In this document: positions 42,601 through 49,685 of the stretch, one piece after another | Layout: the number at the start of each line of letters is the position of its first letter | Position numbering within the stretch: the stretch's first letter is position 1 | Assembly: GCA_937894335.1 (NCBI GenBank) | Contig: CALCRU010000043.1 | Span: 1 to 51,887 of the forward strand | Length of the DNA stretch: 51,887 nucleotides | Direction of reading: 5' to 3' | From: an uncultured Treponema sp. | Lineage (GTDB): Bacteria > Spirochaetota > Spirochaetia > Treponematales > Treponemataceae | Position numbers and translations under genes: made by a program | Notes under the pieces: generated by a model | What the model was told of the DNA's origin: nothing | Database searches by the model: none | The model's input: only the letters and a program-made list of their open reading frames with translations

Positions 42601-44142
42601 GTCGGTAACAATTTTTTCCCTAAGACTGTCAATGGGCGGATTTGTAACCTGAGCAAAAAGTTGCTTAAAGTAACTGAACAAACTTGGGTGTCTGTCGCTC
42701 ATACATGCAAGGGGCGTGTCTATTCCCATTGCACCTGTAGGCTCCACACCATTTTTGGCCATGGGAAGAATCATCTCGTTAACATCTTCGTAATTCCATC
42801 CAAAGGCTCGGTACAGATGATTTCTTTCGTCCTGACTGGAAACAGGAATTTTTTTGTTGGGAATTTTCAAATCGGCAAGATGCAGAAGATTCTGATCAAG
42901 CCATTCTCCATAAGGATGCTCAGCGGCAAAGGTCTGCTTTATTTCCTCATCACTGATAAGGCGTTTTTGCACTGTATCCACAAGAAGCATTCTTCCTGGC
43001 ATAAGGCGGCTCTTTTTTACAATCTGATTTTCTGGAATATCCAAGACGCCAACTTCGCTAGAAAGAATAAGGTGATTGTCTTTTGTTAAAAACCACCTGC
43101 TTGGTCTAAGTCCGTTGCGGTCAAGGGTGGCTCCAAGAATGTCTCCGTCAGAAAAAAGAATTGCGGCAGGTCCATCCCAAGGCTCCATCATTGTTGCCCA
43201 ATAATGATAGAAGTCGCGCTTCTGTTCAGGCAGGCTTTGGTCATGCTTCCATGGTTCAGGAATACAGAGCATGACTGCAAGGGGAAGAGGAAGTCCGTTC
43301 ATAACAAAGTATTCCAGAGTATTATCAAGCATTGCAGAATCACTTCCAGTCACATCAACTTCGCCGTTTCGTGCAAGCATTCTGTCAACATTTCCACGGA
43401 TGGTATTTATTTCTCCATTGTGCGCAATAAAGCGGTTGGGGTGAGCCCTCTGCCAACTAGGCTGAGTATTTGTAGAAAATCTTGAATGAACTATTGCAAG
43501 ACTGGATTCATACTCCGCTGACTGAAGATCAGAATAAAATGTGCGCAGTTCATGTACAAGGAACATTCCCTTGTAGACGATTGTTCTGGAACTTAAAGAA
43601 CAGACATAAGTTTTTCCTTTACCACTTTTTTCAAATAAAAGACGGAGGGCGTAAAGTTTCTTGTCAAAAGGAAGTCCCCTGTCGCATTCTGATGGACGAG
43701 AAATAAAAGCCTGCCAAATTTGAGGCATGCAGTCACGGGCCTTTTTCCCAAGAAGTTCAGCATGCACGGGAACTTTTCGCCAGCCTAAAAATTTTAATTC
43801 TGAATCCCATGTGCACTTTTCAAAGCGTTTTCTTTCTTGCGCACACTCATCTTCGCCTGACGGGAAAAAGAACATGCCCACTCCATAGTCCCGCTCGTCA
43901 CAGTCAGACAAATAGTCAGATGCCACATTCCTAAAAAAAGAATGACTTATCTGAACAAGAAGACCAACACCATCGCCTGTTTTTCCGCTTGCATCCTTAC
44001 CAGCACGATGCTCCAGTTTTTCTACAATGCACAGGGCATCCTCCACTACACGATGACTTTTTATGCCGTCTATGCTTACCACAGCACCAATTCCGCAGTT
44101 GTCATGCTCAAAAGCTGGTTCGTATAATGTTTTCTGTTCCAT
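39637..44142 (-). CDS. gltB: glutamate synthase large subunit
   Basis: The 1501-residue protein makes two glutamates from glutamine and 2-oxoglutarate. After a 15-residue propeptide the glutaminase Cys16 (HDNCGIG) begins the N-terminal domain, with HSRFSTNTQPSW and GEINTI typical of class II glutaminases. A central domain, the FMN-binding synthase domain (GEGGEKPERLG, KPGEGGHLPGKK, GHDGGTGAAPLSS), the 3Fe-4S cysteines (CNLDTCPFGVA) and the GXGXG domain (LSGGKLVVKKS, GNVALFGATSG) follow. GGGGGAT precedes the ATG. It heads the gltB-gltD-purF operon. Confidence 0.97.
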   Translation of the reverse strand: MEQKTLYEPAFEHDNCGIGAVVSIDGIKSHRVVEDALCIVEKLEHRAGKDASGKTGDGVGLLVQISHSFFRNVASDYLSDCDERDYGVGMFFFPSGEDECAQERKRFEKCTWDSELKFLGWRKVPVHAELLGKKARDCMPQIWQAFISRPSECDRGLPFDKKLYALRLLFEKSGKGKTYVCSLSSRTIVYKGMFLVHELRTFYSDLQSAEYESSLAIVHSRFSTNTQPSWQRAHPNRFIAHNGEINTIRGNVDRMLARNGEVDVTGSDSAMLDNTLEYFVMNGLPLPLAVMLCIPEPWKHDQSLPEQKRDFYHYWATMMEPWDGPAAILFSDGDILGATLDRNGLRPSRWFLTKDNHLILSSEVGVLDIPENQIVKKSRLMPGRMLLVDTVQKRLISDEEIKQTFAAEHPYGEWLDQNLLHLADLKIPNKKIPVSSQDERNHLYRAFGWNYEDVNEMILPMAKNGVEPTGAMGIDTPLACMSDRHPSLFSYFKQLFAQVTNPPIDSLREKIVTDTTVYVGSDGDLLNAEGKNCRVLEINNPILTGVDLMKIAALNQPGLCAKKISLLYDMSDSLGDGSVLESVLNKIFKEIAEAYQKGFNIIILSDRGVDEKHGAIPSLLAVSAVEQFLIREKMRTKISIILESGEVRDVHQAAMCLGYGARAVNPYLAHEAIAELIDQKLLDKDYHTAIDDYNKGIIDGIVKIAAKMGISAVQSYQSAQIFEAVGISQSVIEKYFTNTVSRVGGITLKEIEEDILFHHEQAWNRKGLVMNTHLDSVGVHKFRRGPNAEDHLYNPETIVALQESTRNGDYSRFKEYTALVDDNEYPHTLRAMLDFNFSSDGGIPLEEVEGVDSIVKRFKTGAMSYGSISEEAHKCMALAMNHLHGKSNSGEGGEKPERLGTECNSAIKQVASGRFGVTEEYLLSAKEIQIKMAQGAKPGEGGHLPGKKIYPWIAKTRLSTPGVSLISPPPHHDIYSIEDLAQLIYDLKNANREARISVKLVSEAGVGTIAAGVAKAGAQVILISGHDGGTGAAPLSSIHHAGLPWELGLSEAHQTLIQNGLRGRVIIETDGKLMSGRDVAIACLLGAEEFGFATAPLITMGCAMMRVCNLDTCPFGVATQNEKLRLRFPGKPEYVENFMKFIAQELREYMAKLGVHSVDEMCGRTDLLKLKDKQGFRRAGLLDLSRVLARPEPNASDDDWKKNRQTFDFELEKKCDLTTLVPEWKRAEKKSSDSLIEIQSTDRTFGTILGSEIQKLGGGKLSDDSYTVCVRGGAGQSFGAFIPKGLTLRLEGEANDYFGKGLSGGKLVVKKSSEFEGKAEENIIIGNVALFGATSGSAFINGIAGERFCVRNSGATAVVEGCGDHGLEYMTGGQAVILGPTGRNFAAGMSGGVAYVLDENHSLYRRLNHGLVKSYDLTDSTTTLRGMTDEENLLALIKRHMEETGSEKALRIIDDWKKYRLLFKKIIPNDYLSVMTELYAAEDDGASEDEARLIAFRKITA

Positions 44143-44243
44143 AAAAATCCCCCTGTGGGTTGAGCTTTAGTTTCTAGACCATCGATCCGAATCTGATTTA
44201 TGATGCTCAAGGCGTCATTGCATGGCCCACTTAAGCAAAAAAA

Positions 44244-44291
44244 AAGCCGTAGACACTGCCTCGTAAAAATACGAAACAGTATCTACGGCTT
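44244..44291 (-). terminator. intrinsic terminator after the XRE-AbrB gene
   Basis: On the minus strand a long stem with AAGCCGTAGA pairing to TCTACGGCTT, extended by CAGT/ACTG-like pairs and an inner TCGTA/TACGA hairpin, is followed by nine T residues. It ends the ABC transporter operon about 100 bp before gltB. Confidence 0.9.
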
Positions 44292-44349
44292 CTTTGCCTT
44301 ATTTCTTTTAGTATACAAAAATCTTCTGCACTTTGTCAATCACCGTAGT

Positions 44350-44775
44350 TTAGCCTTTGGTAACAATGCGCACCAAATCCATAAAGCTACTTTCCTTAAG
44401 AAGAGCAAGCCCCTGACTTTCGTCCCCAAGCACAATCAGTTTGTCGCCAGTCTTTATGTCAAACACATTTCTGGCCTGCTTTGGAATTACAATCTGTCCC
44501 TTGTCGCCCACCTGCACCAAACCGAACATGTGCTTTCCTTTTGGAGGCATAGGAAGTTTTGACTCTGAGATTTCGTAGTTTACAAGTTCGTCAAGAGAAG
44601 CATCAAGCACCTGAGAAATTTTACGGGCGCTTTCTATGTCGGGCATAACTTCTCCACTTTCCCACTTGCTCAAGGTCTGACGGGAAACACCTATTTCTTG
44701 TGCAAGGACTTCTTGAGTTATTCCTCTTTTTTTTCTAAGCTGAACAAGATTTTCACAGAACAAGACCGGCCTCAC
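44350..44775 (-). CDS. XRE-type regulator fused to an AbrB-like domain
   Basis: The 141-residue protein begins with a helix-turn-helix of the Cro/CI class (residues ~9-62; QLRKKRGITQEVLAQEIGVSRQTLSKWE). A linker follows, then a SpoVT/AbrB swapped-hairpin domain at about 82-130 (LVQVGDKGQIVIPKQARNVFDIKTGDKLIVL). Two DNA-binding modules in one small protein suggest a bipartite operator. The GTG start overlaps the permease stop by 4 bp (GTGA). As the last gene of the ABC operon it probably regulates that operon. A strong terminator follows. Confidence 0.88.
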   Translation of the reverse strand: MRPVLFCENLVQLRKKRGITQEVLAQEIGVSRQTLSKWESGEVMPDIESARKISQVLDASLDELVNYEISESKLPMPPKGKHMFGLVQVGDKGQIVIPKQARNVFDIKTGDKLIVLGDESQGLALLKESSFMDLVRIVTKG

Positions 44776-45446
44776 AAATCAATTTTTTCAAAAATGCGCT
44801 GGGCAGATTTTTCAGAAATTACAGTAAGCAGACAGAAAAGGAGTGCACAGACAGCAAGAAAAATGCACTGCTCTTTAGCATGAGAAAAATCTGTGACAGA
44901 AACAAATTCAAAACTCGGAATATAGTGAATCACTTCAGAAGATGCAACCACTACAAAGGCCAGCACAATGAAGGCAATAAAATGTTTTGCAAAATAATAT
45001 CCTGTCTTAAAAAATCCCCTTACAAAGATCACATTAAAGAGCATAAGAATTAAAAGTGAAAATCCAAGGTAAAAGAAATTTGCATTCATCAAAGGATTAG
45101 CCACATAGGGCGAAAGATTTTTTAGTAGTGTCATGCGGATTAAAGTAAAACAGGCGCTCAGAATAAAATCTAGCAGTTCAATGAAAAGGACAAAAATGTA
45201 GCGTGACTTTACAATGTCTTTTTTAGAGATGGGAAGCATTGCAGAATAAACTATGTCGTTAGATTCTCTGCCGTTTTGGAATGTCTGAAAAATTCCTAGG
45301 CATACAAAAAACTGACTTACCAAAATGGGATATCCTGGAATAAAAGCCATAAGGGCAAAGGCAAGAAAGAAAAATGAAAGTGGCGAAGCAGAAAGTTTTA
45401 TTTCTTTATTCAAAAGCGGCAACAGCGCATGTGATTTTCTAGACAT
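44772..45446 (-). CDS. ABC-2-type transporter permease
   Basis: The 224-residue protein has about six transmembrane segments (for example LSFFFLAFALMAFIPGYPIL, FVLFIELLDFILSACFTL, HFIAFIVLAFVVVASSEV) and the cytoplasmic SNDIVYSAMLPISKKDIVKSRY typical of BcrABC/ABC-2-like permeases. The start at 45446 has a perfect AAGGAGGAA; an in-frame upstream ATG at 45482 lies deep in the ATPase gene. The substrate is unknown; an antimicrobial peptide or lipid is usual for this group. Confidence 0.85.
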   Translation of the reverse strand: MSRKSHALLPLLNKEIKLSASPLSFFFLAFALMAFIPGYPILVSQFFVCLGIFQTFQNGRESNDIVYSAMLPISKKDIVKSRYIFVLFIELLDFILSACFTLIRMTLLKNLSPYVANPLMNANFFYLGFSLLILMLFNVIFVRGFFKTGYYFAKHFIAFIVLAFVVVASSEVIHYIPSFEFVSVTDFSHAKEQCIFLAVCALLFCLLTVISEKSAQRIFEKIDL

Positions 45447-46140
45447 GAATTTCCTCCTTTTCATTTTTAAGCATAAAGTCATCCAGAGGCATTCCTATTC
45501 CTGAAGTTTTACCAGTATACAGAATGGAACCGTTTTTTATATATGTAATGGAATCGGCACACTTGTCCAAATCTGTCGTAATGTGGGAAGAGAACAAAAT
45601 TGAAATTCCCTTGTCGCGCAGTTGGGTAAATATGTCAAGAAGTTCCGCACGGGAAATAGGGTCAAGTCCGCTGGTAGGTTCGTCCAGAATAAGAAGATCC
45701 GCCTTGTGTGAAAGAGCAAGAGAAATGGAATACTTTACCTTCATACCTTCAGAAAGTTGGCCAGGACATTTTTTCTCGTCCAGTTTAAAGACGCTCATGT
45801 AATGCTGCCAAGCTTCATCGTCCCAGTTTGAATAGAAAGATTTTGTTACCCTTGTAATCTGTGAGATTTTTTTTCGTTTGTAGTAGCCGTCAGAACTTAC
45901 AACATAGCCTACACGCTGCTTTATTTCACTTTCGTTACCAGCCAAAGGAAGTCCAAAAAAATCAATTTGTCCACCATCGGGATGCACAAGATTTAAAAGA
46001 CTTTTTAGTGTCGTAGTTTTGCCTGCACCGTTGCGCCCAATGAATCCCATTATGGAACCTTTTTCAATTTCAAAAGAAACATTCTTCAATGCAAACGACG
46101 GATATGTTTTGCATAAATTCTGCACCGAAAGTACTGCCAT
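45439..46140 (-). CDS. ABC transporter ATP-binding protein
   Basis: The 233-residue ATPase has Walker A GRNGAGKTTT, Walker B LLILDEPTSGLDP, the H-loop FSSHITTDL, and a signature reading LSEGMKVKYS, a variant of LSGGQ common in BcrA-like subunits. The start at 46140 follows TGGAGGAAG; a longer frame to 46185 lacks support. It overlaps the permease start by 8 bp. It forms an exporter with the permease. Confidence 0.93.
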   Translation of the reverse strand: MAVLSVQNLCKTYPSFALKNVSFEIEKGSIMGFIGRNGAGKTTTLKSLLNLVHPDGGQIDFFGLPLAGNESEIKQRVGYVVSSDGYYKRKKISQITRVTKSFYSNWDDEAWQHYMSVFKLDEKKCPGQLSEGMKVKYSISLALSHKADLLILDEPTSGLDPISRAELLDIFTQLRDKGISILFSSHITTDLDKCADSITYIKNGSILYTGKTSGIGMPLDDFMLKNEKEEIHV

Positions 46141-46170
46141 TCTTCCTCCAGCAAGGCTCAGGTTAAAAAA

Positions 46171-46234
46171 GTTAGAATTTTCCAACTTTCCGTAACTTTA
46201 GGAAAAGTGTAACCTCACAAGGAAGAGCTGTCAA
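46171..46234 (-). promoter_or_regulatory. promoter and palindrome of the ABC-XRE operon
   Basis: On the minus strand TTGACA (46234-46229), a 17-bp spacer and TACACT (46211-46206) form a good promoter. About 20 bp past the -10, GTTAGAATTTTCCAAC (46171-46186) is a near-palindrome with one mismatch, placed where a repressor could act. The XRE-AbrB protein is the obvious candidate. Confidence 0.6.
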
Positions 46235-46285
46235 CAAAGCAAAGTTTACATTTTTTGCGCCTTTTGTAAAGAATGCGCTACAATT

Positions 46286-46732
46286 TTATTTTGACGCACA
46301 TGCAAAGACCACAGTTACGCTTTCGCTTCCAAGGATTTCCCTAAGCTGATCTTTTGTAACTCCGGTAATTTTTCCAAGTCGGGTAAAATTCCAGCGGTTG
46401 GTGTCATAGTAAATTGTAATCTGATTTCCCTGATACAGAATTATGTCGCCGGCCTCTGTAGTTATCTGTGTGTCTGTTCTGGGAAGGCTTATTCCCAAAG
46501 AACCAACTTTTTCAAATGAGGCATAGTCTTCCATGTTCACGGTAAGGGCGCCTTTTTTTAAGAGCGCATAAAAAGCCTCTGCAGATTTATTTTTTGCAAG
46601 GATTGCATTAAGCGAATTTGTCTTACCCTCGGAATTTGTAACAGTAATGTTCATTTCTTCCTCCTGACTTGAGTTTGCACATGCTGCCGTTACGCACATT
46701 AGTGCCACAAGTAAAAAAAACAATCTTTTCAT
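46286..46732 (-). CDS. cyclophilin-like-fold lipoprotein
   Basis: The 148-residue protein has a signal peptide ending in a lipobox-like TAAC and a mature domain resembling the cyclophilin-like family (PF18050 type): MNITVTNSEGKTNSLNAIL, LPRTDTQITTEAGDIILYQ and ITIYYDTNRWNFTRLGKITG. Such proteins lack known prolyl isomerase activity. It overlaps the DUF3737 gene by 4 bp (ATGA). The set hydrolase, DUF3737, cyclophilin-like and LysR recurs in gut bacteria from memory of such clusters, but the function is not known. Confidence 0.75.
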   Translation of the reverse strand: MKRLFFLLVALMCVTAACANSSQEEEMNITVTNSEGKTNSLNAILAKNKSAEAFYALLKKGALTVNMEDYASFEKVGSLGISLPRTDTQITTEAGDIILYQGNQITIYYDTNRWNFTRLGKITGVTKDQLREILGSESVTVVFACASK

Positions 46733-47586
46733 TTTCTTACCTCGATAACTGACAATGACGGATTTACAATGTCATCTTCCATGATTATTTCTCCAATCTC
46801 ATCCGCCTTTATTTTCCCCGAGAGCACATTTTTTACGCTGTCAATTTTTCCTTTTACTTCTGCACGCACACTACTCCGCTCAAAAGATAAATCGCATTCT
46901 TCCATGGTGCAGTTTTTTAGCACAAGGTTTTTGCAGTAGCAGAAGGGCTGGGTTCCAATAATGCGACAGTTTTCAAGAGTAAGGTTTTCTGAATACCAGC
47001 CAAGATATTCGCTTTTAATGACTGAATCCCTAACGGTTACATTTTTTGTGTGCCAGAAGGCATCCTTTGTGTCCAGTTCCGAATTTCTTATCTGAATGTT
47101 TGAGCCATACTGAAAAGAATACTTTCCCTTAAGCTTAAGCCCCGTAATGTCAGCAGCCTCCACTTCAAAAAAAGGATATTCTGATTCAGTAATGGTGGTA
47201 TCCTTAACAGTAACATTTCTGCATTTCCAGACAAACTCTGGAGAAGAAACAGTACAGTTTAAAAGACTTACTCCATTGCATTCCCTGAGTGCCTTTATTC
47301 CACCTAGAGTACAGTTTCTTATGCGGATGTTACTGTCGTACCATAGCGCAGCCCTGCAGTTTTGCGTAAGAGTAGTTTCCAAAATGTCTGCATCAGTTAC
47401 ATGCCAGAAGGGATAGCGCAAATTCATAAAGCAGCCTTCAACCGTAAGAGAAGAAGACTCCTTCATTGCAGATTCACCGTCAGCAGGTCCGTCAAAGCGG
47501 CAGTTTTTTACAAGGACATTTTTTATCCCGTAAAGCGCTCGCTCTTCATCAAAAGTCTTGTCTTCAATAATTTCCGCAAAATCCAT
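46729..47586 (-). CDS. DUF3737-family right-handed beta-helix protein
   Basis: The 285-residue protein is built of imperfect ~20-residue coils with Asn, Cys and aromatic ladders (VLVKNCRFDG, SNIRIRNCTLGG, KNVTVRDSVIKS, KNLVLKNCTMEE), a parallel beta-helix. The opening AEIIEDKTFDEERALYG is typical of DUF3737. No signal peptide is visible, so it is probably cytoplasmic. It begins 10 bp after the hydrolase gene without a Shine-Dalgarno sequence and overlaps the cyclophilin-like gene. Confidence 0.85.
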   Translation of the reverse strand: MDFAEIIEDKTFDEERALYGIKNVLVKNCRFDGPADGESAMKESSSLTVEGCFMNLRYPFWHVTDADILETTLTQNCRAALWYDSNIRIRNCTLGGIKALRECNGVSLLNCTVSSPEFVWKCRNVTVKDTTITESEYPFFEVEAADITGLKLKGKYSFQYGSNIQIRNSELDTKDAFWHTKNVTVRDSVIKSEYLGWYSENLTLENCRIIGTQPFCYCKNLVLKNCTMEECDLSFERSSVRAEVKGKIDSVKNVLSGKIKADEIGEIIMEDDIVNPSLSVIEVRK

Positions 47587-47596
47587 AGTCGTAATT

Positions 47597-48625
47597 CTAT
47601 TTTAAATACTTTGTAAAGAATTCTACAAGAGTGTCAAAGGGAATTGCATTGTTTTTTCCGCCATCGTACAAATCAGTGTGGCTTGCTCCGGGAACAATCA
47701 CCAGTTCCTTGTTGCTTCCAGTAAGTCGCTTGAATGCGTCTTCGCCAAAGTATCGGGAGTGAGCCTTTTCTCCGTGAAGAACCATTACGGCATTTTGAAT
47801 TTCGTCTGAGTAGGCAAGAAGTTTTGTGTTTAAAAGTGATGTGGCAGCCTGCACAGCCCATCCACCGTTGGAATTAAGAGAACGCTCATGGTATCCCCGA
47901 GAAGTTTTGTAATAGGAGTGATAGTCCTTTACAAAATAAGGCGCATCGTCTGGAAGAGGATCAACAACTCCTCCGCCTAATTTTAATGCCAAACCTTTAG
48001 AGAGCGCCTTAAAATCTTCAAGACGCTGGGCCATAAGTGAGGAACGCATTTTGTTTCTTGCATCAGCACTGTTTGCACTATCAAAATATCCGTTGGCAGT
48101 TACCCGGCTCATGTCGTACATGGTACTGGCAACAGTTGCCTTAATGCGAGTGTCAATTGCCGCAGCATTTAAAGCCAGACCGCCCCATCCGCAGATTCCA
48201 ATAATTCCGATTTTTTCGGGATCGATATCTTCCCTTGTGGAAAGAAAATCAACCGCTGCCATAAAGTCTTCTGTGTTTATATCGGGACTGTTCATGTACC
48301 TAGGTTCTCCCCCAGACTCGCCAGTAAAGGAGGGGTCAAAAGCCAGTGCAATGTAACCGCGCTCTGCCATCCGGTTTGCATAGAATCCTGAGGCCTGTTC
48401 CTTTACCGCACCAAAAGGTCCGCATATGGCAATAGCCGCAAATTTTTTTACACCCTTACCATTCCGAACTTGATTCTGAAACTCTGCCGGCATGTAAAGG
48501 TCACCCACCAGCTCAATGCCAAAGTGATTGCGGAAGGTTACCGTGGTTCGATTTACATTCTGTGCCAGCTCAAAAGTATAATGTTCGTTAGTCCTATCAA
48601 TTCTTGCCAAAGTGCTGTCTGCCAT
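47597..48625 (-). CDS. alpha/beta hydrolase of the dienelactone-hydrolase-like group
   Basis: The 342-residue protein has an alpha/beta-hydrolase layout: GDLYMPAEF, AICGPFGAVKEQ oxyanion region, SFTGESGGEPRYM, the nucleophile elbow GICGWGGLAL, and a late His in PGASHTDLYD. At the elbow a Trp stands where a Ser, Asp or Cys nucleophile would be expected in the simplest alignment, with a Cys two positions earlier. Catalysis is therefore uncertain. AAGGAGA precedes the ATG. It is divergent from a LysR gene, which probably controls it. Substrate unknown. Confidence 0.8.
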   Translation of the reverse strand: MADSTLARIDRTNEHYTFELAQNVNRTTVTFRNHFGIELVGDLYMPAEFQNQVRNGKGVKKFAAIAICGPFGAVKEQASGFYANRMAERGYIALAFDPSFTGESGGEPRYMNSPDINTEDFMAAVDFLSTREDIDPEKIGIIGICGWGGLALNAAAIDTRIKATVASTMYDMSRVTANGYFDSANSADARNKMRSSLMAQRLEDFKALSKGLALKLGGGVVDPLPDDAPYFVKDYHSYYKTSRGYHERSLNSNGGWAVQAATSLLNTKLLAYSDEIQNAVMVLHGEKAHSRYFGEDAFKRLTGSNKELVIVPGASHTDLYDGGKNNAIPFDTLVEFFTKYLK

Positions 48626-48731
48626 TGCATTCTCCTTGATTTAAATTTGCTTTCTGCTTTAATATACCACAGCAAAACAGATATTACAAATACTTTGTTT
48701 TTATAACTAATTATGCCTTTTAAGCATTTAC

Positions 48732-48761
48732 TTGACAGAAGGTAAGGCTGTTTGCTAGGAT
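48732..48761 (+). promoter_or_regulatory. promoter of the LysR-type gene
   Basis: TTGACA (48732-48737), an 18-bp spacer and TAGGAT (48756-48761) are followed by ten bases and the ATG. The -10 box is suboptimal. AGGA inside it is the only purine-rich element and is too far for a normal Shine-Dalgarno sequence. Confidence 0.5.
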
Positions 48762-48771
48762 TTGTACACCC

Positions 48772-49653
48772 ATGGAACTCCGCGTACTAAAATACTTTGT
48801 AGAAGCAGCCCGTCTGGGAAACATAACTAGGGCAGCCGAAAATCTTAATGTTACTCAACCCACAATGAGCCGGCAGATAAAAGAGCTGGAAGACGAACTG
48901 GGAGAAAAACTGTTTGAGCGCAGCAATTATGCCATCCGACTTACTCCTGCTGGGGAACTCTTAAGGGAAAGAGCAGAAGACATTCTGGGCATGGCAGACA
49001 AAACTCTTAAAGAATTTAAAACCCTTAGGAACGATGAAATTTCTGGCGACATTGCCATAGCCTGTGCCGAAAGCAGGAACATTAGTTTTCTTGCCAAGTG
49101 CATAAATCAGATAAAAATCCAGCATCCCAAAATCCGATTCAACCTCTATGCAGGAGACAGTGAGCGTGTTCTTGAAAAACTGGACAAGGGACTTTTTGAC
49201 TTTGCAGTCATCGTGGAAAATGTCGACCTAGAAAAATATAACTGCCTTACAGTACATGCCGTTGACCGTTGGGGAGTTGTAATGAGGACCGACAGCCCCC
49301 TTTCTGACCGCGACTACATAGAACCAAAAGACCTAACCGACAAGCCCATTCTTGTTTCAAGACAGGCGCTTCAGGCAGACCTTCCAAAATGGTTTGGTGA
49401 CAGCACAGAACGCCTTAACATAGTTACAACTTTGGACTTAACATACAACGGCTCAGTTCTTGCACGGGAAGGTGTAGGATACCTTCTTACATTCGATGGA
49501 CTGGTAGACACAAGTCCCACAAGTTCACTTTGCTTTAAGCCGCTCATGCCGGAACTTACCACAAGCATGTATGTAATCTGGAGGAAGCACCAGCAGTTCA
49601 GTCAAGCAGGAAACATATTTCTTAAAAAGCTTCGCACGGTTCTTAACGGATGA
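48772..49653 (+). CDS. LysR-family transcriptional regulator
   Basis: The 293-residue protein has the standard N-terminal winged HTH (LKYFVEAARLGNITRAAENLNVTQPTMSRQIKELEDELGEKLF split as TRAAENLNVTQPTMSRQIK for the recognition part) and a periplasmic-binding-protein-like effector domain. Divergence from the hydrolase-DUF3737-cyclophilin-like operon across 146 bp is the classical LysR arrangement, so it probably activates that operon with an unknown inducer. The 3' end faces asnB with no clear terminator. Confidence 0.93.
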   Translation: MELRVLKYFVEAARLGNITRAAENLNVTQPTMSRQIKELEDELGEKLFERSNYAIRLTPAGELLRERAEDILGMADKTLKEFKTLRNDEISGDIAIACAESRNISFLAKCINQIKIQHPKIRFNLYAGDSERVLEKLDKGLFDFAVIVENVDLEKYNCLTVHAVDRWGVVMRTDSPLSDRDYIEPKDLTDKPILVSRQALQADLPKWFGDSTERLNIVTTLDLTYNGSVLAREGVGYLLTFDGLVDTSPTSSLCFKPLMPELTTSMYVIWRKHQQFSQAGNIFLKKLRTVLNG

Positions 49654-49685
49654 AAATAAATTTCTTTTCTGAGCAAAACAAGGCG

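Noticed and set aside
46258..46285. Weak hairpin (TTGTA/TTACAA) as terminator after the cyclophilin-like gene
   Set aside because: Short stem, no G+C-rich pairs and a poor T-run; not strong enough to call.
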